In this document: piece by piece, positions 1-8,072 of the stretch
How positions within the stretch are numbered: the stretch's first letter is position 1
How the letters are laid out: each line of letters starts with the position of its first letter
Origin: JBFGCA01 sp041567315
Lineage (GTDB): Bacteria; Acidobacteriota; Thermoanaerobaculia; Multivoradales; JAHEKO01
NCBI GenBank assembly: GCA_041567315.1
Contig: JBFGCA010000060.1
Coordinates: forward strand, 1 to 28,041
Length of the DNA: 28,041 bases
Reading direction: 5' to 3'
Notes under the pieces: model-generated
Databases searched by the model: none
Told to the model about the DNA's origin: nothing
The model's input: the letters and a program-made list of their open reading frames with translations, nothing else
Translations under genes and position numbers: made by a program

Positions 1-63
1 CCGCCGGGGCGGACGGGGCGCTCGCCGTTCGGAACTGAATACGGGGGGGTGGGACCGGGGGTT

Positions 64-888
64 CTAGACCCGGCGCACGGTGACCTGCAGCGGTTTCTTG
101 AGCGTACCGAGCACGGCCTGCAGCTGGCGCGTCAGCGTCGCCTGGCCCCTCTCCAGAGCCCGGAGACGACTCGCCAGCGCCTTGCTGCCCGCCGCCGCCC
201 GGGGAGCGGCGGCCGCGCCCGCCGCCTTCTTGCGACGTCCGCGCCGGCTCTTGCTGCGCAGGTCCTTGAACACCGCCACCGCCGCCGGCGGGAAGCGCCG
301 CTTGCGGCCCTGGCCTTCGTGCGGGATCTTGTCGAGGAACAGTTTGACGTAACGGACCGCCGTCGGGTAGGAGATGCTGGCCCGATTGCTGATCTCGGAG
401 AGCGTCAGCAGTCCGCCCGCGGCCGCCCGGCGCCCGCCGCGCTTGCCCCTCGCCGCCTTCCTGGCCCGCTTGGCGGCGGCCGGCCGGCGGCCCCTCGCGG
501 CTGCCTTCTTCGACCCTCCGGCGGCGCTCTTGCGCGGCCGGCCGCGGCGCTTCAGGTTCTCCTTCTTGATCTGACGGAAGACCGCCAGCGCCTCCCGCGG
601 GTAGCGTTGCTTCCTGCCCGTGCCCACCGAGGGGATGCGCTGCTGGTAGAGCTTCTTGTAGCGCTGCAGGGTCGGCATCGAGATGTTGGTGGCCTTGGCC
701 ACCTCGGTCAGCGTATAGAGCTTCTTGCCGGCCGTCTTCCGGGCCGCGGTCTTCCTGGCCGCGGTCTTCTTGGGCGCCGTTTTTCTGGCCGTCTTTCTGG
801 CCGTCTTGCGCGCCGCGGTCTTCTTGGCCGGCGCACGTCTACTGGTCGCCCGAGATCTAGACTTCGACTTCGTCGACTCTTGCGACAT
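64..888 (-). CDS. Histone H1-like nucleoid protein with two MerR-like HTH units and an AT-hook
   Basis: 274 aa. Residues 1-56 form a Lys/Arg/Ala/Thr-rich tail built from repeats of the type KKTAARKTA, like the C-terminal tail of histone H1. Residues about 57-108 are a MerR-like helix-turn-helix (starts LYTLTEVAKATNIS, ends GRKQRYPREALAVFRQI). RRGRPRK at 114-120 is an AT-hook core. A basic linker follows to about 158, then a second, divergent copy of the HTH (about 160-210, LLTLSEISNRASIS to GRKRRFPPAAVAVF). Residues about 225-265 could form a short coiled coil. ATG at 888 has AGGAGG at 900-895, six bases upstream; another ATG at 892 is out of frame. Likely a DNA-compacting or bridging protein (inference). 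The exact product family is not recognised. A second protein with the same style of tail sits at the other end of the window. Confidence 0.85.
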   Translation of the reverse strand: MSQESTKSKSRSRATSRRAPAKKTAARKTARKTARKTAPKKTAARKTAARKTAGKKLYTLTEVAKATNISMPTLQRYKKLYQQRIPSVGTGRKQRYPREALAVFRQIKKENLKRRGRPRKSAAGGSKKAAARGRRPAAAKRARKAARGKRGGRRAAAGGLLTLSEISNRASISYPTAVRYVKLFLDKIPHEGQGRKRRFPPAAVAVFKDLRSKSRRGRRKKAAGAAAAPRAAAGSKALASRLRALERGQATLTRQLQAVLGTLKKPLQVTVRRV

Positions 889-950
889 CCATGTCCTCCT
901 GTGTTAGGGATGGTTGTGGTCGCGGAACAAACCCGACTGACTCGCCGCTG

Positions 951-978
951 ATTATAAAAAATTATTTCGATTTGTCAA
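951..978 (-). promoter_or_regulatory. Consensus sigma70 promoter of the H1-like gene
   Basis: On the minus strand TTGACA (978-973) and TATAAT (956-951) are both perfect hexamers with a 16-bp spacer, in a short AT-rich island in otherwise GC-rich DNA. Transcription would begin near 944, leaving a leader of about 55 nt that carries AGGAGG before the ATG at 888. It is the only full-consensus promoter seen in the window, which suggests high expression. Confidence 0.85.
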
Positions 979-1086
979 CAATGCGACTCGCGGAGATCAC
1001 ACACCGAGCCTGATTGCCATCCAGAAGCGGCCCCGGGGCAGGCCGGGACGGCCCCGAGCACCCGTTCTTCGTGCGGTCAAACCAAC

Positions 1087-1107
1087 AAAAAAACCGGCGC
1101 CGCCGGC
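1087..1107 (-). terminator. Possible rho-independent terminator after dppC
   Basis: Read on the minus strand, a short GC hairpin (CCGG, loop CGGCG, CCGG, extendable by a G-U pair) is followed directly by seven T residues. It lies just beyond the dppC stop codon and before the H1-like promoter, where a terminator would be expected. The stem is only 4-5 bp, so confidence is moderate. Confidence 0.45.
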
Positions 1108-1117
1108 GCGTCTCGCA

Positions 1118-1984
1118 TCACTGGAGCGGTTTCGGCTGTGAACCTCGCCGGTGTTTGGGATCGAGCAGATCGACCAGCGCGTCGCCGAGGAAGTTGAGTC
1201 CCATGACCATCAGCAGGATGGCGAGTCCGGGGAAAAGCGCCAGATGCGGAGCGTCGATGAGGTGCGCCCGGCCAGCGTTGATCATCGCCCCCCACGAGGG
1301 CGTCGGGGGCTGGATGCCGAGACCGAGAAACGAGAGGCTGGCCTCGGCCAGGATGGCCCCCGCCATGCCCAGGCTGGCCTGCACCATGAGGGTGGGAAGA
1401 ACCCCCGGCAGCACGTGCCGGATCAGAATGCGGGGCGCCGGCACGCCGGCCGCCCGCGCCGCCAGCACGAACTCCTGCTCTTTGATCTGTAGCACCTGGC
1501 CGCGCACCAGTCGCGCGTAGCCCACCCAGCCGATGGTGACCAGCGCCAGCACGACGTGACGCAGCGCCGGACCCAGCACCGCCACCAGAGCGATGGCCAG
1601 CAGAATGCCGGGGAAGGCCAGGAACACGTCGGTGGCCCGCATCAGGAGACCGTCGACCCGGCCACCCGCAAAGCCCGCGACGGCGCCGATCGCGGTCCCC
1701 AGCAGCCCGGCCAGCAGCACCACCGCCATCCCCACCGCCACCGACACCCGCGCTCCGAAGACCAGCCGCGACAGGATGTCCCGCCCCAGCTCGTCGCGAC
1801 CCAGCGGGTGCGATGGCGACGGTCCTTCGAGCCGGTGGTCGAGTACCTGATGCGACGGGTCCACCGGCGCCAGCCACGGCGCCAGCAACGCCGTGGCCAC
1901 CATCAACGACACCAGCCCACCCCCCACCCACAGACCGGGATGCCGCCAGGGCGAAGCGCGGCGGGGCGGGTTGCGAGTGCTCAC
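1118..1984 (-). CDS. dppC: Peptide/nickel-type ABC transporter permease, DppC/OppC-like
   Basis: 288 aa inner-membrane permease of the binding-protein-dependent oligopeptide family. The N-terminal helix (about 19-38) is followed by the characteristic periplasmic DP..HPLGRDELGRDILSRL region, several transmembrane segments, and the cytoplasmic EAA loop (LAARAAGVPAPRILIRHVLP). The tail LGDALVDLLDPKHR is typical of DppC. GTG start at 1984, supported by GGAGG at 1994-1990 five bases upstream. Its partner dppB ends at 2550 on the same strand, but the 565-bp gap contains a gene on the opposite strand. No ATPase or substrate-binding protein gene is nearby, so substrate is unknown and those subunits must be encoded elsewhere. 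Confidence 0.88.
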   Translation of the reverse strand: MSTRNPPRRASPWRHPGLWVGGGLVSLMVATALLAPWLAPVDPSHQVLDHRLEGPSPSHPLGRDELGRDILSRLVFGARVSVAVGMAVVLLAGLLGTAIGAVAGFAGGRVDGLLMRATDVFLAFPGILLAIALVAVLGPALRHVVLALVTIGWVGYARLVRGQVLQIKEQEFVLAARAAGVPAPRILIRHVLPGVLPTLMVQASLGMAGAILAEASLSFLGLGIQPPTPSWGAMINAGRAHLIDAPHLALFPGLAILLMVMGLNFLGDALVDLLDPKHRRGSQPKPLQ

Positions 1985-2013
1985 TGCCGCCTCCGCGATC
2001 CACCTTGCTGCCG

Positions 2014-2019
2014 TACAAT
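2014..2019 (+). promoter_or_regulatory. -10 box TACAAT of the fRMsr gene, leaderless spacing
   Basis: TACAAT (5 of 6 to consensus) ends six bases before the ATG at 2026, so transcription would start at or within one base of the start codon. No Shine-Dalgarno and no clear -35 are visible. Confidence 0.5.
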
Positions 2020-2025
2020 CCGCGC

Positions 2026-2526
2026 ATGCACGAGATCTTTCCCAAGCGTGAGCTCTACGACGCCGCCCGGCGCCGGCTCGGCAAGCTGCTCCACGAGCTG
2101 AGCGATCCGGTGGCGGCGATGGCCTGCGCTTGCGCCGTGCTCTACGAAACGCTGCCCTACGCCAGCTGGACCGGTTTCTACCGGGTGGTCGCCCCCCGCC
2201 TGTTGCGCATCGGTCCCTACCAGGGCCCGGTGGGCTGCCTCGAGATCCCGTTCGACAGTGGCGTCTGCGGGGCCGCCGCCAGCAGCCGGCGCCCCCAGCT
2301 GGTCGCCGACGTCCACAGCTTTCCGGGTCACATCGCCTGCGACCCGCTGTCGCGCTCGGAGATCGTGATGCCGGTCTTCGCGCCCTCCGGTGAGCTGGTG
2401 GCGGTGCTCGATCTGGATTCGCGATCGCCCGCCGCCTTCGACGGCCGGGACCTCGAAGGGTTGGAGTCGATCACCGCGCTGCTCTCCCCGAGCTTCGCCC
2501 CCATCGACGGCGACGGCGGCGGCTGA
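2026..2526 (+). CDS. msrC: Free methionine-(R)-sulfoxide reductase (GAF-domain fRMsr)
   Basis: 166 aa, a single GAF domain of usual length. It reduces free L-methionine-R-sulfoxide with thioredoxin-supplied electrons. Family hallmarks are all present: WTGFYRV (48-54), GPYQGPVGCLEIP (63-75), GVCG (79-82), DVHSFPGHIACD (95-106), SEIVMP (111-116) and LDLDS (128-132). The three active-site cysteines are at 71, 81 and 105; their spacing of 10 and 24 residues matches E. coli YebR (Cys84/94/118). The ATG at 2026 is chosen because upstream sequence is not conserved and a -10 box lies immediately before it. The gene sits antisense inside the dppB-dppC gap, convergent with dppB and divergent from dppC. 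Confidence 0.93.
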   Translation: MHEIFPKRELYDAARRRLGKLLHELSDPVAAMACACAVLYETLPYASWTGFYRVVAPRLLRIGPYQGPVGCLEIPFDSGVCGAAASSRRPQLVADVHSFPGHIACDPLSRSEIVMPVFAPSGELVAVLDLDSRSPAAFDGRDLEGLESITALLSPSFAPIDGDGGG

Positions 2527-2549
2527 CCGCTCGACGAATCGCCCGGCCA

Positions 2550-3470
2550 TCAGCGCACCCGGATCCGCGGATCGAGCGCCGCGTAGAGGAGATCGGTCAG
2601 CAGGTTGAGCAGCAGGTAGGTGAGGGCGATCGCCAGGATGCCGCCCTGCACCAGCGGATAGTCGCGCAGCCGGATCGCCTGGATGATCAGCCGGCCGAGT
2701 CCCGGCCACGAGAAGATCGTCTCGGTGATGATGGCGCCGGTCAGCAGCGCCCCGAACTGCAGACCGGCCACGGTGACCACCGGCACCGCCGCGTTCTTGA
2801 GCGCGTGACGGACCACCGCCGATCCGCGCCCCAGCCCCTTGGCGGCGGCGGTGAGCAGATAGGGACGCCCCAGCTCCTCGGTGAGCGCCGAACGCACCAT
2901 GCGGGTCAGCAGACCGGCCAGCGCGGTGCCCAGCGTCACCGCCGGCAGCACCAGGCTGGCGACGCCGCTGCGGCCGGAGACCGGAAACCATCCGAAGTGG
3001 AGCGAGAACAGCAGGATCAGCATCGGCCCCAGCCAGAAGTTGGGCAGCGACACCCCGAGCAGCGCCAGCACCCGCGAGGCGTGGTCGACCCAACGGTCGC
3101 GATAGAAGGCAGCCAGGACGCCGAGCGGCAGCGACAGCAGCAGGGCGACCGCCATGCTGGCCACCGCCAGCTCCAGGGTGGCCGGATAGTGACGCAGCAG
3201 CAGCCGGGCCACCGGCTCGTCGAAGTGGAGCGAGCGGCCGAGGTCGCCGCGCACCAGGCCCGCGAAGTAGTCCACGAGCTGCCGGCCGAGCGGCCGGTCG
3301 AGGCCGAGCCGGGCGCGCAGGGCCTCGACGTCGGAACGCTGGGCGCCCTCGCCCAGCATCATCTCGACCGGATCGCCCGGGATCAGGTGGATGAGCGAGA
3401 AGACCAGCGCCGCGACCAGCAGCGCCACCGGTAGCGACTGACCGAGACGGCGGAGCAGATAGGCGGTCAT
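2550..3470 (-). CDS. dppB: Peptide/nickel-type ABC transporter permease, DppB/OppB-like
   Basis: 306 aa inner-membrane permease. The N-terminus MTAYLLRRLGQSLPVALLV plus HLIPGDPVEMM is the classic DppB start. RLGLDRPL..QLVDYFAGLVRGDLGRSL, the segment GVSLPNFWLGPMLILLFS, an EAA loop (LLTAAAKGLGRGSAVVRHALKNA) and the C-terminal DLLYAALDPRIRVR are all typical. Six hydrophobic segments can be counted. It begins 19 bases after the sigma-54 activator stop codon on the same strand and is probably co-transcribed with it. Its natural partner dppC lies beyond the antisense msrC gene. Substrate cannot be deduced. Confidence 0.92.
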   Translation of the reverse strand: MTAYLLRRLGQSLPVALLVAALVFSLIHLIPGDPVEMMLGEGAQRSDVEALRARLGLDRPLGRQLVDYFAGLVRGDLGRSLHFDEPVARLLLRHYPATLELAVASMAVALLLSLPLGVLAAFYRDRWVDHASRVLALLGVSLPNFWLGPMLILLFSLHFGWFPVSGRSGVASLVLPAVTLGTALAGLLTRMVRSALTEELGRPYLLTAAAKGLGRGSAVVRHALKNAAVPVVTVAGLQFGALLTGAIITETIFSWPGLGRLIIQAIRLRDYPLVQGGILAIALTYLLLNLLTDLLYAALDPRIRVR

Positions 3471-3489
3471 CGGCGGCGCGGCAGGATCG

Positions 3490-6400
3490 TCAGTCGAGCT
3501 CCAGCTTGCGGACCAGATAGGAGAGCGCCTGGCGGCTCAGCCCCAGCAGTCGGGCGGCGGCGGCGCGGTTGCCGGCGGCGGCGGCCAGCGCCTCCTCGAC
3601 CAGCCGCCGACGCAGGTCGTCCACCTGCTGGTGATAGTCGCCGGCCGGCGCCTCTGGCGCATAGGGCAGGTCGAGGTCCTCGGTCTCGATCCGGCCGCCG
3701 TCGGCGAGCGCCGCCGCCACCGATAACACGGCCTTGAGCTCGCGCACGTTGCCCGGCCATCGATAGGCCGCGAGACTGCGCCGGGCCGCCGCCGACAGGC
3801 GGGGTCCGCCGCCCGGGTCCTGGCGGGCCAGGAAGTGCTCGGCCAGCAGCAGCACGTCGTCCCCCCGATCGCGCAGCGGCGGCAGCTCGACGCTGCCGAC
3901 CTTGAGCCGGTAGTAGAGATCGCGGCGGAACCCCCCCTCGGCGGTCATCGCTGCCAGGTCGCGGTGGGTGGCCGCCACCACCCGCACGTCCACGCGTCGC
4001 GGGAGGCTCTCGCCGACCCGCCGCACCTCGCCCTCCTGAAGCACCCTCAGGAGCTTGCCCTGGGCGGGTAGCGGCAGGTCGCCGATCTCGTCCAGAAAGA
4101 CCGTGCCGCCGCGTGCGGTCTCGAAGATCCCGGCCCGGTCGCGCTCGGCGCCGGTGAAGGCACCGCGGACGTGTCCGAACAGGTCGGACAGCAGCAGCGA
4201 CTCGGAAAGGGCAGCGCAGTTGACGGGCAGGAACGTCTCGGGCGCCCGTTCGCTCAGGGCGTGGATGCGCCGGGCGACCAGCTCCTTGCCGGTGCCGGTC
4301 TCCCCGCGGACCAGGATCGGGAGGTCGCGCGGCGCCAACTTCGAGAGCCGCTCCATGGCCGCCGCCAGCGCCGGGCTGCGGCCGACGATGCCGCCCCCGA
4401 AGCCGGCGGCGGGACGCCGGCGGCGGCCGGGCGGCCGGGTCTCGCGGCGGGCGAGCGCAAAAAACGAGCGCAGCGTGCGGTCGACCAGCGGCGCCCTGAG
4501 CACCAGCCGGCCGCCGTCGAGCGGCGCGCTCAACTCCTCGCCGCCGCCGGCGCCGTCGACCAGCAGGTGCTCGCGGGCACCGTCCCACCAGCTGAGCCGC
4601 GCCTCCGGGTAGCCGCCCTCGCTGAACAGCGCCGCCAGCCGCTCCCCGCCGCCGGTCTCCGCGGCGCCGCTCAGATAGCGCTCCAGCGCCCGCCAGGGAC
4701 CGGCGCCCCGGCCCTCCAGCCGCTCGGCAATTGCGTCGGCCCCGACCCGCCTGAGCACCGCCACCGCCCGCCGCACCCAGAAGGGGGGCACCGCGCCCGG
4801 CGCCAGCAGCTCGGCGTCGAACACGAAGCGCGCCGCGCGATAGGGCTCGATCTGCTCCAGCGCCCGCCACCCCGCGGCCGGCGAGCGACCGGTCAGCAGC
4901 AGCCGCCAGAGCCCCGCCAGCGGCCCTTCGACGGCCTCCTCGAGGGCGCGCTCGCGGTCGCCGCCGTGTGCCCACAACGCCGGCCGCTCCTCGGGCTCGA
5001 CCTGGACCAGGGTCTTGGCCGGCAGCTCCACCAACCGCTCGCGGGCCTCGGTGCCACGCTCCAGCCAGCCGAGGGCGCGCGCCGCCAGCAGCTCGAGCAC
5101 CTCGCGGTGCCAGCTCAGCCGGTGGCGCTCCTGCAGCTCGAAGGCCTCGTCGAGCCGCTCGAGGGCCGCCGCCGGCCGGCCACGGACCAGCTCCCAGCGG
5201 GCCCACAGCTCGGCGTCCTGGATCAGACCTCGCCGGTTGCCGGCCTGACGGTTCTCGCTGCTGGTGCGCTCCAGGATCTCCCTGACGCCGTCCAGCCGGC
5301 CACGCCGCAGACGGATCTCGGCCAGATTGAACAGCGCCAGGGTGGTGCTCCGCCGGCCGTCGACGTCGGTGAGCAGCCGGACGGCGTGGCCGAAGGCGCG
5401 CTCGGCCGCCGCCAGCTCGCCCCGCATCGCCCGGCCGATCCCCAGCTCGTTCCAAAGGCCGGCGGCCTCGAAGGGGCGCAGCCGCCGGCGATGCCCGGCC
5501 AGCGCCCGCCCCAGACTGGCCTCCATGGCGCCGCCGTCGCCGACCTGCATCGCCTGCAGCCCGCGCACGTGATGCCAGCGCCAGGCCAGCTCCGGCTCGT
5601 CGAGGGCCGGCAGCGAGGCCTCGAGGTGCTGCTCCATGGCGACGGGATCTCCGCGGTCCCAGGCGGCCTCGGCGGCCAGCAGCTGGGCGCGGGCCGCCAG
5701 CTCGGCGCTGTCGGCGCCGGCCTCCTGCGCCCGCTCCACCCAGCTGGCCGAGCGCCGGGCGTCACCGAGGTTGCCGTAGACGCGCACCGCCAGCTCCGCC
5801 GCCTCCAGCAGCCGGCGGCCGTCGGGCGGCGCCGCGGCCAGCCGCTCCACCGCCCGGCGGGCGGCGGCGAAGCGTCCGAGCTGGCTGAGACAGCGCGCGC
5901 GGAGGACCCGGGCCTCCACCGAGCGCAGCTTGTGCAGCGCCGTCAGCGCCTCCTCGAACCTCCCCAGCGCAAAACAGGCCTGCGCCAGCTCCAGCCGCTC
6001 GGCCGGGCCGGTGGGCGGCTCGGCCCGCCAGGCGGCCACCGCCGCCCGCCAGCGGCCGGCCGCCGCCAGCTCGGTGGCCGGGATGCCGCGGGTGGCGGCC
6101 TCCCACAGCCGCCGCGCCTCCCCGCCGGCCAGCAGCTCCCGGGCCCGCTCGAGCTCCGGGGCCTCGGCCAGCACCCGACGCCGGAACCCCCCGGGCCCGG
6201 CGACCCACAAGTGGCGCCGGTTCCGGCGCCGGTGCTCGGCGGCCAGCGAGCGGCGCGCGGTGCCGAACTCGGGTCGCCACAGGAACGGCGCCGCCTCGAA
6301 GACCTGCCGCAGCGCCCGGTCGACCGGCAGCGCGGTCAGCTCCTGCGCCCAGTCCTCCAGCAGCCGGCGGGCCGCGCGCCGCGCCTGACCGCGGCCGGCC

Positions 6401-6696
6401 ACCGAGCGCGTTCCGCCGAACAGCGCCAGCAGCAGCTCGCGCAGCCGGCTCTGCGGGGGCGCCGCCGGCCGGCCCGGCGCCGCCGCCACCGAGCACAACC
6501 GTCCCCGCTCGTCGACCTCGGCCCCCGTCCAACCGCGCCGCAGCCGCCAGCCGGCGTGCTCCAGGTGGGAGAGCAGGCCGGCCGCCTGCAGCACGACCGC
6601 CAGCCGCTGGCGGTCGGTCAGCCGCGCCGCCGACGGCCGGCGGCCGTGCCCGGCGCACAGCGCTTCGTGCCGGGGCGGGGCGGCGGCCGGCCTCAC
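3490..6696 (-). CDS. TPR-containing sigma-54-dependent transcriptional activator
   Basis: 1068 aa from a GTG at 6696 whose last two bases begin the aroA stop codon (GTGA overlap); the longer open frame upstream is the shadow of aroA. N-terminal region (1-200) has no recognised sensor domain, although residues about 30-70 vaguely resemble the C-lobe of a protein kinase without catalytic residues. About 200-640 are helical repeats of TPR type. The AAA+ module carries Walker A GETGTGKE (798-805), the sigma-54-contacting loop GAFTGA (845-850), Walker B FLDEIGD (867-873) and WPGNVREL (980-987). A Fis-type HTH ends the protein (about 1030-1068, NRAAAARLLGLSRQALSYLVRKLEL). It should remodel sigma-54 RNA polymerase at promoters not identified here. 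The TPR block probably replaces a receiver or GAF domain as the sensor. Confidence 0.93.
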   Translation of the reverse strand: MRPAAAPPRHEALCAGHGRRPSAARLTDRQRLAVVLQAAGLLSHLEHAGWRLRRGWTGAEVDERGRLCSVAAAPGRPAAPPQSRLRELLLALFGGTRSVAGRGQARRAARRLLEDWAQELTALPVDRALRQVFEAAPFLWRPEFGTARRSLAAEHRRRNRRHLWVAGPGGFRRRVLAEAPELERARELLAGGEARRLWEAATRGIPATELAAAGRWRAAVAAWRAEPPTGPAERLELAQACFALGRFEEALTALHKLRSVEARVLRARCLSQLGRFAAARRAVERLAAAPPDGRRLLEAAELAVRVYGNLGDARRSASWVERAQEAGADSAELAARAQLLAAEAAWDRGDPVAMEQHLEASLPALDEPELAWRWHHVRGLQAMQVGDGGAMEASLGRALAGHRRRLRPFEAAGLWNELGIGRAMRGELAAAERAFGHAVRLLTDVDGRRSTTLALFNLAEIRLRRGRLDGVREILERTSSENRQAGNRRGLIQDAELWARWELVRGRPAAALERLDEAFELQERHRLSWHREVLELLAARALGWLERGTEARERLVELPAKTLVQVEPEERPALWAHGGDRERALEEAVEGPLAGLWRLLLTGRSPAAGWRALEQIEPYRAARFVFDAELLAPGAVPPFWVRRAVAVLRRVGADAIAERLEGRGAGPWRALERYLSGAAETGGGERLAALFSEGGYPEARLSWWDGAREHLLVDGAGGGEELSAPLDGGRLVLRAPLVDRTLRSFFALARRETRPPGRRRRPAAGFGGGIVGRSPALAAAMERLSKLAPRDLPILVRGETGTGKELVARRIHALSERAPETFLPVNCAALSESLLLSDLFGHVRGAFTGAERDRAGIFETARGGTVFLDEIGDLPLPAQGKLLRVLQEGEVRRVGESLPRRVDVRVVAATHRDLAAMTAEGGFRRDLYYRLKVGSVELPPLRDRGDDVLLLAEHFLARQDPGGGPRLSAAARRSLAAYRWPGNVRELKAVLSVAAALADGGRIETEDLDLPYAPEAPAGDYHQQVDDLRRRLVEEALAAAAGNRAAAARLLGLSRQALSYLVRKLELD

Positions 6697-8072
6697 CCGC
6701 CGCGAGCCCCCTGTTTTTCTTCGAGCGGCCTCCCGGTCAGCCGCTCCAGGTCGCGCCAGAAGTCCGGGTACGACTTGGACACCACCTGCGGCCGGGAGAT
6801 CGCGACCCCCGGGCGCCGCAGTCCGACCAGGGCCAGGCTCATGGCGATGCGGTGATCGCCCCAGCTGTCGACCACCACCTCGGCGGCCGGCGGCGGCCCG
6901 GCGGCCCAGGTACCGTCGATCTCCAGCCCGTCCCGGCGCTCGCGGACGGTGGCGCCGAGCCGGGTCAGCTCGCGGGCCATGGCGGCCAGCCGGTCGCTCT
7001 CCTTGAGCCGCAGGTGGGGGACGTTGCGGATGCGGGTGGTGCCGCGCGCGAAGGAGGCCAGGGCCGCCAGGGTCGGGACCTGGTCGGGCAGGTCGGAAAG
7101 GTCCTCGTCCACCGCTTGCAGGCGGCCGGTGCCGCGTACCTCGACGCCGTCCGGCCGCCACGCCACCTCGCCACCCATTCTGGCCAGCACTTCGAAGAAG
7201 CGGCGATCCCCCTGGACCGAGCCCGAGCCGGCCCCCTCCAGAAGCACGCGGCCGCCGGTCAGGACCGCCGCCGCCGCCGGATAGGCGGCGGCCGACAGGT
7301 CGCCCTCCACCCGGTAGCGGCCACCGGCCAGCGGCCGAGGCCGGACCCGGAAGTGGTCGCTGCCCTCCCGCCCGACCTCGCCGCCGAACTCGGACAGGGT
7401 TTGCAGCGTCAGCTCGAGGTAGGGCCTCGAGGTGAGGGCGGCGACGTGCAGCTCGACCTCCGAGGTGGCGCGGGTGGCCGCCATCAGCAGCGCCGATGCG
7501 TACTGGCTGGACCGCGCTGCATCGAGCTCGATCCGGCCGCCGGCGAGCGTCCCGCCTTCGATCTCCAGCGGCGCGAAGCCTTCTTGCTCCAGGCAACGGA
7601 CCCGGGCTCCAAGGCCACGCAGGGCCGCGACCAGGGGTGCGACCGGGCGTTCGCGGAGGCGCGCCGACCCGTCGAGCTGCCAGCGCCCGGGAACCGTCGT
7701 CAGCGTGGCCAGCAGGAAGCGCAGCATGGTGCCGCCGTCGCCGCAGTCGAGCTCCGCGACCGCCGGCGGGGGGCCCGGGGTCAGCCGTGCGGCCTGCGTG
7801 CCGAGCACCACGCCCCAGCCCAGGCGCTCGAGAGCGGTGAGGAAATGCCGGGTGTCGTCGGCCAGCAGCGGCGATTCGATCTCGACCGACGCTCGCGCCA
7901 GCAGCGCCAGGTTGAGATACCGCTGGGTGAGGCTCTTCGACGGCGGCAGGCGGAGCCGGCCCTCGACGCGGGCGCCGGCCGGGACGGCCAGCGGGCCGGG
8001 GCCGGCGGCCAGCGGCGCCACCCCCTCAACCACCGCCGGCCCCCGGCGCCGCGCCGTTCGGCTCCTCGCCAC
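6693..8072 (-). CDS. aroA: 3-phosphoshikimate 1-carboxyvinyltransferase (EPSP synthase)
   Basis: Up to 459 aa; sixth step of the shikimate pathway, joining PEP to shikimate-3-phosphate. PPSKSLTQR (43-51) supplies the substrate-binding Lys/Ser/Arg set. GDGGTMLRFLLA, the block LRLKESDRLAAMARELTRLG, and DHRIAMSLAL near the C-terminus are signature regions. The GTG at 8072 overlaps lpxH by 47 bases. An alternative in-frame GTG at 8033 (446 aa) overlaps the lpxH stop by only a few bases and removes a non-conserved basic N-terminus; I consider it at least equally likely. The 3' end overlaps the activator start by four bases. Confidence 0.95.
   Translation of the reverse strand: MARSRTARRRGPAVVEGVAPLAAGPGPLAVPAGARVEGRLRLPPSKSLTQRYLNLALLARASVEIESPLLADDTRHFLTALERLGWGVVLGTQAARLTPGPPPAVAELDCGDGGTMLRFLLATLTTVPGRWQLDGSARLRERPVAPLVAALRGLGARVRCLEQEGFAPLEIEGGTLAGGRIELDAARSSQYASALLMAATRATSEVELHVAALTSRPYLELTLQTLSEFGGEVGREGSDHFRVRPRPLAGGRYRVEGDLSAAAYPAAAAVLTGGRVLLEGAGSGSVQGDRRFFEVLARMGGEVAWRPDGVEVRGTGRLQAVDEDLSDLPDQVPTLAALASFARGTTRIRNVPHLRLKESDRLAAMARELTRLGATVRERRDGLEIDGTWAAGPPPAAEVVVDSWGDHRIAMSLALVGLRRPGVAISRPQVVSKSYPDFWRDLERLTGRPLEEKQGARGG

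Noticed and set aside
4171..6855. 894-codon plus-strand open frame
   Set aside because: Antisense shadow of the sigma-54 activator. Composition is Gln/Pro/Arg/Ala without domains, as expected for the complement of GC-rich coding DNA.
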